Source: Anaerolineales bacterium
GTDB taxonomy: Bacteria; Chloroflexota; Anaerolineae; Anaerolineales; UBA11858
Assembly: GCA_015485245.1 (NCBI GenBank)
Contig: WFTY01000473.1
Span: 1-16,715 of the forward strand
DNA length: 16,715 nt
Reading direction: 5' to 3'
Each line of letters begins with the position of its first letter. Positions within the stretch are counted from its first letter, which is position 1. The notes beneath the pieces were generated by a model. The model was not told the DNA's origin, searched no databases, and was given only the letters and a program-made list of their open reading frames with translations. The position numbers and the translations under genes were made by a program. This document shows, piece after piece, positions 1 to 7,749 of this stretch.

Positions 1-10
1 AATTGACTCC

Positions 11-17
11 AAGGAGG
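11..17 (+). promoter_or_regulatory. Ribosome binding site for the selenoprotein start at 25
   Basis: AAGGAGG is a near-perfect Shine-Dalgarno sequence, 7 nt before ATG 25. It fixes the true start of the first gene upstream of the in-frame TGA. The alternative start, GTG 151, has no comparable site in front of it and lies inside the conserved redox motif. Confidence 0.85.
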
Positions 18-24
18 CACTACC

Positions 25-1401
25 ATGACCGAAGCATTTGATCTTGCCGTTATCGGCGCGGGGCAGGGCGGCTTGCCCGCGGCGCACATGGGCGCCCGTC
101 TGGGTGCCAAAGTCGCTCTGATCGAGATGCACGAGGTCGGCGGCACCTGAGTGAACGAGGGGTGCATCCCCACCAAGACCTTGTTAAGGTCTGCCGAAGT
201 GATGCATATTGTCCGGGAACGCGCTGCCGAGTTTGGTGTGTGCGGCGTGGATGCAACGGCGCTTTCTTTCGATTTGCCCACCGCGATGGCGCGCAAGGAT
301 GCCATTGTTGGCGGGATTATCGAAGGCATCTATAACGGGCTAAAGCGCAACGCGAAGATCACTTTTCTGCGCGGGCGCGCTGAATTCACCTCGCCGGTGG
401 ACATCCGCGTGGATGGGAAAGCCATCACCGCGAAAAAGAGCATCCTGGCGGTTGGCGCACGTCAGGCGGTGCCGCCCATCCCCGGCCTGGAAGAGGCGGG
501 GTACATCACTAACCGCGAAGCCCTGCAATTGGAAAGCGTGCCGGATTCCATGCTTGTGATTGGCGGCGGGTATGTGGGCATTGAGTTTTCCCAAATGTAT
601 GCCCGCTATGGCACGCAGGTCACGCTGCTGGGGCGCGCCCCGCAACTGATGCGCGGCGAGGAACCGGAGTTGGCGGAGATGCTGGCTGATGTGCTGCGCG
701 CCGAAGGGATAGTGATTTATACGGGGACGGAGGTCACCCGCGCGGGCGTCGAAAATGGTCTCCGTTGGGTAGAGGCTGCAACCCCGCAGGGGGCGCGCCG
801 CTTTGAGGCCGAGGTCATCCTGCTGGCCGCCGGGCGAGTCGCCCGCGTGGAGAATCTGGGACTGGAGCAGGCCGGGGTGGAGATGGATGGGCGTTTCATT
901 TGTGTAGATGCGACTTTACGCACCAGTGCGCCGAACATCTGGTCGCTGGGCGACGGCAATGGTGGCTACATGTTCACCCACCGCGCCACCTACGACGGCC
1001 CGATAGCGGCGTTGAACGCGGTGAAAGACCTGGGGCGGGAGGTGGATTACCGCGTTGTGCCGCGGGCGGTCTTCACCGAACCGGCGCTGGCGAGCGTCGG
1101 CCTGACGGAAGCGGAAGCGCGGCAAGCGGGGCGCGAGATCAAAATCGGCACAGCTTTGTTTGCACACTCTGGCAGGGCAAAAGCCATCGGCCAGACGGAG
1201 GGTATGGTCAAACTGATCGCCGACGCCGCGAGCGGTGAACTGCTGGGCGGTCATATCCTCGGCCCGCGCGCCGATGACCTGATTCACGCGGTGGCCGTTG
1301 CCATGCACGATCACGGCACTTATGAGCGGCTGACCAAAACCATCCATATCCACCCTACCCTGGCAGAGGCGGTAAAAAGCGCTGCCAAAGGGTTGCGTTG
1401 A
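25..1401 (+). CDS. Predicted selenocysteine-containing flavoprotein disulfide reductase (mercuric reductase / dihydrolipoamide dehydrogenase-like)
   Basis: This is an FAD- and NAD(P)H-dependent pyridine nucleotide-disulfide oxidoreductase of class I, cytosolic by inference. Read through TGA 148-150, it is 458 residues, normal for the family. Visible motifs are the FAD dinucleotide fold G11-A-G-Q-G-G16, the redox motif GGT-U42-VNEG-C47-IPTK, the NAD(P) fold G180-G-G-Y-V-G185, the second FAD motif LGDG (308-311), and the C-terminal HPTLAE with the catalytic His443/Glu448 pair. The TGA replaces exactly the first redox cysteine, which contacts the substrate. TGA is used as a normal stop by this gene (1399-1401), the ATPase and thioredoxin, so the code is not reassigned. 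The C-terminal vicinal cysteines and the N-terminal metal-binding domain of classical MerA are absent, so the substrate is unknown; mercuric ion, a disulfide or another metal are options. A nonsense mutation or base error (TGC to TGA) is the main alternative. The metal ATPase downstream suggests metal or redox stress. Confidence 0.8.
148..192 (+). promoter_or_regulatory. UGA selenocysteine codon with candidate bacterial SECIS hairpin
   Basis: After TGA 148-150, positions 176-182 (AGACCTT) pair perfectly with 186-192 (AAGGTCT), giving a 7-bp stem closed by the loop GTT (183-185). The distance from TGA to loop is 32 nt and the first loop base is G. From memory, the bacterial SECIS rules are: loop 3-14 nt, upper stem 4-16 bp, a G in the first two loop positions, and 16-37 nt from UGA to loop. 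All are met. The hairpin lies over the low-GC codons TTG-TTA-AGG-TCT, which are uncommon in this gene, as expected if RNA structure constrains codon choice. SelB binding is inferred. Confidence 0.7.
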
Positions 1402-1427
1402 TGGTGGGCCTTCCGGCTGTTGGAAGA

Positions 1428-1470
1428 GAGACGCTTGTCTCAGATCGCCTCCTCGGTCTGAGGTTGTTTT
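1428..1470 (+). promoter_or_regulatory. Two mutually exclusive small hairpins between oxidoreductase and ATPase
   Basis: GAGAC (1428-1432) pairs with GTCTC (1437-1441). CTCAGA (1439-1444) pairs with TCTGAG (1457-1462) and is followed by GTTGTTTT. The two hairpins share bases 1439-1441, so they cannot form together. The second resembles a weak intrinsic terminator, so the layout could be a partial terminator or attenuator within the operon. The stems are short (5 and 6 bp) and no function is shown. Confidence 0.3.
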
Positions 1471-1488
1471 GTGGAAAAGGACGTACGC

Positions 1489-3714
1489 ATGATTTCAACT
1501 TCTCCTGTATCCCCTGCGCGATTGCAACTTAAGATCGGCGGCATGTCGTGTTCGTTCTGCACGATGACCATCGAGCGCATGCTGATGCGCATGGAGGGCG
1601 TCTCTGGTGTGCATGTCAGTCTGGCGCACGAAGAGGCCCTGATCGAGTACGATCCCACCCTGCGCACCCCGCTGGAGCTGCGCGACACGCTGCGCAAGTT
1701 CGGTTATACCGTGCGTGATCCCGATAAGGTCAAAGCCTTTGAGGAGCAGCAGGCCGAACTGCGCCGCGCCCGTACCCTGCTGCTGTGGGGCGCGGCCTTT
1801 ACGCTTGTCACCCTGATTGTGATGATTTTGCGCTGGTTGGGCGTGCGCCAGCCCTGGTTCCAGCCGTTGATGATCGCGCTGGCGCTGTTGACCACCTTTG
1901 GGGCGGGCGCGCATATCCTGGGGATGGCCTGGCAATCGTTGCGCCGCGGCATCCTCAACCAGCATGTGCTGCTCGAGTTCGGAGCGTTCGCCGGGTTGAT
2001 CGGCGGTGTGCTGGGGCTGTTCTTTCCACAGGTCTTCCCGGCGCACGAATTTTTTGCCGTAGCGACCTTCATCACTACTTATCACCTGCTTTCTGGTTGG
2101 GCCTCGCTGCTGGTGCGTACACGAGCTTCGGAGTCGGTGCGCCGATTGCTGGCCTTGCAGCCGGAGACCGCCCGCCGCGTCAACCCGGATGGAAGCGAGG
2201 ACGAAGTTCCGGTGGGTGAATTGGCTATCGGCGAGCGGGTGCGCGTCCGCCCGGGGGAATCCATCCCCGTGGATGGGCGCGTGCTGGAGGGCGCATCGGC
2301 GGTGAATGAAGCGCTGGTGACGGGCGAACCGTTGCCCGTGGAAAAATCGCCCGGCGCCGAGGTCATCGGCGGTTCAATCAATCAGACTGGCGCTTTGCTG
2401 GTGGAGGTCACCCGTCTGGGCGAGGAATCCTTCCTGGCGCAGGTGGCGCGTCACATCGAGGCCGCGCGGGCGATGAAGCCCGGCATCCTGGCGCTGGCTG
2501 ACCGCGTGCTGGCGTGGTATGTCCCTGCGGTGCTGAGCTTTGGCGGGCTGGCGGTGTTGATTTGGGGGCCTGGCGCCTGGCTGCTAAGCGGACAACCGGA
2601 TTGGGCGCGAGCCGTCTTTGCCGCGCTGGCTGTGCTGGTGATGGGCTATCCCTGTGCGCTGGGTATGGCCACGCCGTTGGCGATGATCCGTGGCGGCGGG
2701 GAAGCCGCCCGCAAAGGCATCCTGATGCGTTCCGGCGCTGCTTTTCAGGTGCTCAAAGACATTCGCTATATTGTGCTGGACAAGACCGGCACGTTGACGG
2801 AAGGAAAACCCGTGATCAGCAAGCAGGTATCCCTGAGCAGGGACGAGAATGGAGGGGATTTGCTTTGGCTGGCGGCATCTGCCGAGCGCTTCTCCGAGCA
2901 TCCCCTTGCCCAGGCCGTTGTGGACGCTGCCCGTCAGCACAGTATCGCTGTGTCCACCCCGCAGGGCTTCGAGGCCGTGCCGGGGCGCGGCGTGCGTGCG
3001 CTTGTGGAGGGGCGCGAGGTGCTTGTCGGCAGCCCGCGTTTTCTCGCTGAACAGGGGGTAAATTTGTCGCCGTTGCAGGATGCCCTGGACGCGCTTCAGG
3101 TGGCCGGGCAAACCGTGGTCGCGGTGGCCGTTGACGGCGCTGTTCTCGGTCTGCTCGCCATCCGAGATGCGCTCAAGCCCGACGCCCGCGAGACGGTCGC
3201 CCGCCTGCGGGAATTGAACATCGAGCCGGTCATGCTAACGGGCGATAACGCCCGCACTGCGCAGGTCGTGGCTGCTGAGGTCGGTATCGAACAGGTCTTC
3301 GCTGGTGTGCTGCCGGGTGAAAAAGCGGAGCAAGTGCGCCAGTTACAGGCCACGGGGAAGCGCGTCGCAATGGTGGGCGATGGCATCAACGACGCCCCGG
3401 CGTTGATGCAGGCTGATGTGGGGATCGCCATCGGCGCGGGCACGGATATCGCCATTGAGTCCGCCGATGTGGTGCTCACCAGCGGGCGGTTGGGCGCGAT
3501 TGTGGATGCCTTTTACATCGGGCGCAGGTCGTATCGCAAGACGGCGCAAAACCTGATTCTGGCTTTCGCGTTCAATGGGATCGGCGTGCCGTTGGCTGTC
3601 ACTGGCCTGGTGCCGCCGTATTGGGCGATGCTGGCGATGATCGCCAGCGTCAGCGCGGTGCTGCTCAATTCGTTTGGCGGTCGGCTTTCTTGGCAGGAAA
3701 CAGCACGAAGTTGA
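1489..3714 (+). CDS. Heavy-metal-translocating P1B-type ATPase with YPC membrane motif
   Basis: An integral membrane pump that exports a soft metal ion using ATP, about 741 residues. An N-terminal HMA domain carries GMSC21-SFC24 (a CxxC metal site). The actuator domain has TGEP (278-281), the phosphorylation site is D431-KTGT, the P1B-specific His-Pro is 471-472, and the hinge is GDGIND (630-635). Hydrophobic segments before the actuator, around the 380s and at the C-terminus fit the usual eight-helix plan. The membrane metal motif, normally CPC in Cu pumps, reads Y387-P-C389. The late helices read N(x)6FN(x)4P and MIASVS, close to but not identical with the Cu(I) signature, so the substrate is uncertain. 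I prefer ATG 1489 (AAAGGA 7 nt upstream); GTG 1471 with GAGG 7 nt upstream is possible. It probably shares an operon with the oxidoreductase, 87 bp away. Confidence 0.93.
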   Translation: MISTSPVSPARLQLKIGGMSCSFCTMTIERMLMRMEGVSGVHVSLAHEEALIEYDPTLRTPLELRDTLRKFGYTVRDPDKVKAFEEQQAELRRARTLLLWGAAFTLVTLIVMILRWLGVRQPWFQPLMIALALLTTFGAGAHILGMAWQSLRRGILNQHVLLEFGAFAGLIGGVLGLFFPQVFPAHEFFAVATFITTYHLLSGWASLLVRTRASESVRRLLALQPETARRVNPDGSEDEVPVGELAIGERVRVRPGESIPVDGRVLEGASAVNEALVTGEPLPVEKSPGAEVIGGSINQTGALLVEVTRLGEESFLAQVARHIEAARAMKPGILALADRVLAWYVPAVLSFGGLAVLIWGPGAWLLSGQPDWARAVFAALAVLVMGYPCALGMATPLAMIRGGGEAARKGILMRSGAAFQVLKDIRYIVLDKTGTLTEGKPVISKQVSLSRDENGGDLLWLAASAERFSEHPLAQAVVDAARQHSIAVSTPQGFEAVPGRGVRALVEGREVLVGSPRFLAEQGVNLSPLQDALDALQVAGQTVVAVAVDGAVLGLLAIRDALKPDARETVARLRELNIEPVMLTGDNARTAQVVAAEVGIEQVFAGVLPGEKAEQVRQLQATGKRVAMVGDGINDAPALMQADVGIAIGAGTDIAIESADVVLTSGRLGAIVDAFYIGRRSYRKTAQNLILAFAFNGIGVPLAVTGLVPPYWAMLAMIASVSAVLLNSFGGRLSWQETARS

Positions 3715-3776
3715 AACTCGTCTTCACTGTCTTTGACGTCGCCTGGCGTCTTGTGAGCGGGAGCTGGCGGAAAAGA

Positions 3777-5207
3777 TTACTGCTTAGGTGTGACCCAGAG
3801 CAGATACTTATCTTCCACGCAGGCAATCTGACGAGACGCAGATACGCAAACCTGGTAGTGCACCCATGTCCCCTTTTGGGCATTCTCGAAGGGAGGAATT
3901 TCTATTGAGGTAAAGCCGTCCTGGCGCGTGGCTTGCATGCGGTAGATGCGAAACTGGTCATTGGAGAACGTCACTTCGATGACTGGCTGTATGTTGGCCG
4001 CGGGTTGGCCGTCTTTGTAAACCCACACAGAGATGATTTGAGGGTCGCTGGGGGAGAGGCTGCTGTACCCTTTGGAAACGCTTAGGATGAGCGATCCATC
4101 GGCTTGTGACCTGGTTTGGACCGTATTCGTCTCTTGCTTCTGATAGAATTCTTTTTTGTACATCTCGCCCAGCGCCAAAGGGCGTACCTGGAGTTCAGGC
4201 GGACGGGAAGGATTGTATTCCAGGCACATATTTTCAAAGCATTGCAGGTACGTCTCGTCGCTTTGTTGTTCAAAGGGACTTACCGCGTTTCCAAAGAGTT
4301 CAATGCCGGAATTCTTTGAAATGAACTCCTGGAATACATCGGGCACGTCATAGTCCAGTCCCAGTTGGGCTGGAAAGCCCAGCATGGCGGTAATGGGTCG
4401 TAGGCGAATGCCGCCTGGGCGACTTGGATCGCGAACCACGACGGCGTTGGTGTAAATTCTTTCCTGGTATCCATCTGACGCCTGGTAAGCTTCGGTTAGA
4501 GGGGGGCCAAGCAAATTCAAAGGCAGGCGGGAAAGCGCTTCTGCGAAGGGCGTTTGGATGATTTTCTCTGGCCTGGGCCTGGCCTCCTCGGGTGAGGTAT
4601 ATTCGCAGGAGGTTGAGCAAAACCAGGCGCCGTAGTGCAACAGGCGCACAATATCAGGGGCGTCATTCTCCAGCTGATAAAACCCCATCCTTTCAAAGTA
4701 TTGTTGGATGCTGCCGTACTCAGCGTCATAGATCACATCGGTCAGCGGCAGGCCGACAATCGCGGCCCCGCCTAATTGATCGTAGAGTTCCTGAAAGCCG
4801 CTGAATACAGCGTGCCCTCCTGGAGAATCAGGCGATGACATCGGTTGCTGGATGCCCATTTGAACACCAATGGGAGCCAGGGAAAACCGTTGACTCTCCG
4901 GGAGACTGGGGTCGTATACCATCTGCACAGCCGGCGTGAACTGATAGAAAGCCCCCTCTTTGGAAAACTTTGGCGAGATTGGGGGGCCAAGCACCTCTTC
5001 GCCTCCTAGTTGTTGATAAAAACGCTGAAAGAATGGATCAACGACCAGGGACGTGCTAGTGCCTGTGAAGCTCCCTTTGGTGACTGGCGTAGTTGCTGTG
5101 CAGGCGATCAAGCCCAGGGTTAACATCCCCAGGAGAATGACTCTTCGCAGGGATGCGGAGGATGTGCCCGCAGGAAAGCGGATAGGAAGAATTGTGATGG
5201 ACTTCAT
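3777..5207 (-). CDS. Secreted lipoprotein with LGFP-like repeats and a C-terminal beta-sandwich-like domain
   Basis: The protein begins with a basic stretch, a hydrophobic segment and a lipobox L-I-A-C (lipidated Cys at residue 36 from this start), so it should be anchored on the outer face of the cytoplasmic membrane. Two clear repeats follow, each with an F..fY.QLGG...lG.P(I/L) core and an aromatic-rich YQ.F/YF segment, plus two more diverged copies. They resemble LGFP-type repeats found in wall-associated proteins. The last ~110 residues look like an immunoglobulin-like beta domain, with alternating hydrophobics and a late C...C pair. I do not recognise a catalytic motif. Two ATGs are adjacent; AGGAGG is 4 nt from the second (5205-5207) and only 1 nt from the first (5208-5210). 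A c-di-GMP-I riboswitch upstream suggests expression tied to surface or biofilm lifestyle. The gene converges with the ATPase and no clear terminator separates them. Confidence 0.8.
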   Translation of the reverse strand: MKSITILPIRFPAGTSSASLRRVILLGMLTLGLIACTATTPVTKGSFTGTSTSLVVDPFFQRFYQQLGGEEVLGPPISPKFSKEGAFYQFTPAVQMVYDPSLPESQRFSLAPIGVQMGIQQPMSSPDSPGGHAVFSGFQELYDQLGGAAIVGLPLTDVIYDAEYGSIQQYFERMGFYQLENDAPDIVRLLHYGAWFCSTSCEYTSPEEARPRPEKIIQTPFAEALSRLPLNLLGPPLTEAYQASDGYQERIYTNAVVVRDPSRPGGIRLRPITAMLGFPAQLGLDYDVPDVFQEFISKNSGIELFGNAVSPFEQQSDETYLQCFENMCLEYNPSRPPELQVRPLALGEMYKKEFYQKQETNTVQTRSQADGSLILSVSKGYSSLSPSDPQIISVWVYKDGQPAANIQPVIEVTFSNDQFRIYRMQATRQDGFTSIEIPPFENAQKGTWVHYQVCVSASRQIACVEDKYLLWVTPKQ

Positions 5208-5297
5208 CATGCCTCCTGTGAACGCACATCTAAATCATGTGTACGCATAGAATCAAAGGCTATGCTATTGTTGCCAGGCAGGATGATATGATTAAGG

Positions 5298-5392
5298 ACC
5301 TATCCGAGAATTGCGCCGTCGGTTGAGTGTGTCAAAACCCGGCGCTGGTTTCGAGAGCCTCAACCGGCACCTTCCTGAATTTGCGGATAGGT
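5298..5392. repeat. 95-bp palindromic, MITE-like element
   Basis: The ends are near-perfect inverted repeats: ACCTATCCGAGAATT (5298-5312) against AATTTGCGGATAGGT (5378-5392), 13 of 15 matching. Nested inside are CGGTTGAG (5320-5327) with CTCAACCG (5359-5366), and AAACC (5335-5339) with GGTTT (5347-5351). The whole unit can fold as one long interrupted hairpin. TAAG occurs just outside both ends, a possible but imperfect target duplication. It has no coding capacity. It lies in the transcribed leader between the c-di-GMP riboswitch and the lipoprotein gene. Confidence 0.65.
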
Positions 5393-5507
5393 GCTAAGTC
5401 TTTGGTGTTAGATAGCTTTTACGCTGTGTTGTTCACGATGTTTCGCCCCTCATCGATATGAAGTTCTTGCAGGTGGGGATGTGCGCCTTGCTTCCGGCAT
5501 ATCTGAT

Positions 5508-5600
5508 GGGGCGGCCTGGCAATCATAGTCTTTTATAAAAAGACCGTAGACCCATGGCTTTGCGTCCCGAGCTTTCGCCCGGTTTGCCTTTCTCCGAGTC
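5508..5600 (-). promoter_or_regulatory. Cyclic-di-GMP-I (GEMM-I) riboswitch
   Basis: On the - strand the region shows the GEMM-I hallmarks in order: AAAGGCAAACC, a stem GGGC-GAAA-GCTC with a GNRA loop, the invariant GGGACGCAAAGCC (core at 5556-5566), GGTCTACGG, a variable 7-bp stem (GTCTTTT/AAAAGAC), then TGCCAGGCCGCC. This arrangement matches the class I c-di-GMP aptamer. A plausible promoter lies just upstream and the next gene in this direction is the lipoprotein at 5207. No intrinsic terminator is obvious. A downstream segment (5444-5454, GATGAGGGGCG) could pair with the aptamer 3' edge (5505-5513) and may form part of the switch. The stretch 5211-5694 otherwise holds only the MITE-like repeat and no convincing gene. 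Confidence 0.88.
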
Positions 5601-5607
5601 TTGCTCA

Positions 5608-5636
5608 ACCATATCACAAGATCAGGGATTTGAAAA
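5608..5636 (-). promoter_or_regulatory. Candidate promoter for riboswitch and lipoprotein
   Basis: On the - strand TTTTCA, a 17-nt spacer and TATGGT preceded by TGA (extended -10) would start RNA near 5601, right at the aptamer 5' edge. Each hexamer matches consensus at 4 of 6 positions. Position relative to the aptamer is the main support. Confidence 0.5.
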
Positions 5637-5694
5637 GATGACAAGATTCACAAGTTGGAATAATTTCAGAAGGAAACACGCTGGAGGGAAAAGC

Positions 5695-5728
5695 AAAAAC
5701 ACCCCGTAATGCACGTCCTACGGGGTGT
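5695..5728 (-). terminator. Intrinsic terminator of tRNA-Lys
   Basis: A perfect 10-bp stem, ACACCCCGTA (5699-5708) with TACGGGGTGT (5719-5728), has a 10-nt loop and is followed on the - strand by TTTTTGCTTTT. It lies 10 bp beyond the tRNA 3' end and ends the tRNA transcript before the riboswitch promoter. Confidence 0.85.
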
Positions 5729-5737
5729 CTTTCTGAG

Positions 5738-5809
5738 TGAGCGCGGAAGGACTCGAACCTTCAACCAATGGCTTAAAAGGCCACTGCTCTGCCATTGAGC
5801 TACGCGCCC
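5738..5809 (-). tRNA. tRNA-Lys (anticodon UUU)
   Basis: The 72-nt cloverleaf folds fully. The acceptor GGGCGCG pairs with CGCGCTC (one G-U). The D stem is GCTC/GAGC, the anticodon stem GTGGC/GCCAT with loop CTTTTAA (anticodon TTT), the variable loop 5 nt, and the T arm GAAGG-TTCGAGT-CCTTC. The discriminator is A and CCA is not encoded. It has its own promoter upstream and an intrinsic terminator downstream, so it is a single-gene transcription unit. Confidence 0.95.
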
Positions 5810-5815
5810 CAATTC

Positions 5816-5834
5816 GGCGTGATTGTATCACGCC
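5816..5834. promoter_or_regulatory. 19-bp operator-like palindrome over the tRNA-Lys -10 box
   Basis: GGCGTGAT-TGT-ATCACGCC is a perfect inverted repeat with 8-bp arms and a 3-bp centre. It overlaps the -10 element (5822-5827) of the tRNA promoter and the start of its transcript. It could bind a dimeric regulator or simply be chance; no regulator is visible nearby. Confidence 0.35.
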
Positions 5835-5850
5835 CACAGGGGAGCGTCAA
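5822..5850 (-). promoter_or_regulatory. Sigma70-type promoter for tRNA-Lys
   Basis: On the - strand TTGACG (5850-5845), a 17-nt spacer and TACAAT (5827-5822) place the start near 5815, a few bases before the mature tRNA 5' end at 5809. The boxes match consensus 5/6 each. Confidence 0.8.
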
Positions 5851-5860
5851 CGAAAAATCC

Positions 5861-5889
5861 TTGACGATTCCCCTGATCCTCAGTATCCT
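5861..5889 (+). promoter_or_regulatory. Sigma70-type promoter for thioredoxin
   Basis: TTGACG (5861-5866), a 17-nt spacer and TATCCT (5884-5889) predict a start near 5896 and a leader of about 20 nt before ATG 5915. The -35 box is only 10 bp from the -35 box of the divergent tRNA-Lys promoter. Confidence 0.75.
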
Positions 5890-5914
5890 CTCTATAGATC
5901 AAGGAGATTAACCA

Positions 5915-6238
5915 ATGAGCGATATACATCATGTAAATGCCGATACGTTCCAGAGCGAGGTGCTGGAATCCGAAGTGCCCGTTTTGGTGGATTTTACTGC
6001 TGTGTGGTGCGGACCGTGCAAGATGCTGGAGCCAATTGTGGCAGAGCTGGCCGCTGAATGGGAAGGGCGCGTTAAGGTCGTCAAGCTGGATGTGGATCAC
6101 AACCAGGCGTTGGCGATGAATTATCAGGTCATGGGTGTCCCGACGTTAATCTTGTTCAAGGACGGTGAGATTCGCGAGCGTATGACCGGCTATCGACCTA
6201 AGAAAAAGATCGTTAAGAAGATCAGCCCGCATATCTGA
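5915..6238 (+). CDS. trxA: Thioredoxin
   Basis: A small cytosolic protein disulfide reductase of 107 residues, the usual thioredoxin size. The active site is W31-C-G-P-C35, followed by a basic-hydrophobic KML turn, and the conserved cis-proline segment GVPTLILF lies in the second half. AAGGAG precedes the ATG with good spacing. It stands alone between its own promoter and a strong terminator. Thioredoxin reductase is not in the window. Whether the selenoprotein at the left end works with it cannot be judged from sequence. Confidence 0.93.
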   Translation: MSDIHHVNADTFQSEVLESEVPVLVDFTAVWCGPCKMLEPIVAELAAEWEGRVKVVKLDVDHNQALAMNYQVMGVPTLILFKDGEIRERMTGYRPKKKIVKKISPHI

Positions 6239-6247
6239 ACGTTCAAC

Positions 6248-6285
6248 AAAAAAAGCCCCTGGCCAGAAACAGCCGGGGCTTTTTT
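6248..6285. terminator. Bidirectional intrinsic terminator between trxA and metK
   Basis: A run of seven A (6248-6254) leads into GCCCC-T-GGC, an 8-nt loop and GCC-GGGGC, then six T (6280-6285). Because A-run and T-run flank the stem symmetrically, it can end both the thioredoxin transcript (+) and the metK transcript (-), which converge here. Confidence 0.9.
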
Positions 6286-6307
6286 GTTAGTGGGAGCTAC
6301 GAGGGAA

Positions 6308-7519
<1,212 letters not shown>

Positions 7520-7537
7520 TTGTGCCTCCAGAGAACG

Positions 7538-7565
7538 AAAATGCCCCTCTAGCGTAGAGGGGCAT
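7538..7565 (-). terminator. Regulated terminator of the metK SAM-I riboswitch
   Basis: An 11-bp perfect stem, ATGCCCCTCTA and TAGAGGGGCAT, with a 3-nt loop (7552-7554), is followed on the - strand by TTTTCGTT. Its 5' arm contains CCCTCT (7556-7561), which can pair instead with AGAGGG (7585-7590) at the P1 3' strand of the aptamer. This gives the standard antiterminator and terminator choice. Confidence 0.9.
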
Positions 7566-7586
7566 CATTCACGGTTGTACAGCTCC

Positions 7587-7719
<133 letters not shown>

Positions 7720-7749
7720 CGCTAGCGGGTTTATGCGATTGTGGGCGAG

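Noticed and set aside
148..150. TGA read as tryptophan through genetic code change
   Set aside because: TGA ends this gene, the ATPase and thioredoxin at expected positions, and TGG is used for Trp throughout.
159..171. GGGG-TGCAT-CCCC hairpin as the SECIS element
   Set aside because: Its loop starts only 12 nt after the TGA, below the usual bacterial minimum, and its stem is 4 bp. The hairpin at 176-192 fits better, although the two could coexist.
151..1401. GTG 151 as the real start of a 416-residue oxidoreductase
   Set aside because: It would lie inside the redox motif, remove the FAD-binding GxGxxG that is intact upstream in frame, and has no ribosome site; ATG 25 has one.
3715..3776. 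Terminator between the ATPase and lipoprotein genes
   Set aside because: Only 4-bp pairings (GACG/CGTC) are visible and no U-run, so I do not call one.
5450..5644. 64-codon open frame on the - strand
   Set aside because: It overlaps the c-di-GMP riboswitch aptamer; the sequence is explained by conserved RNA structure.
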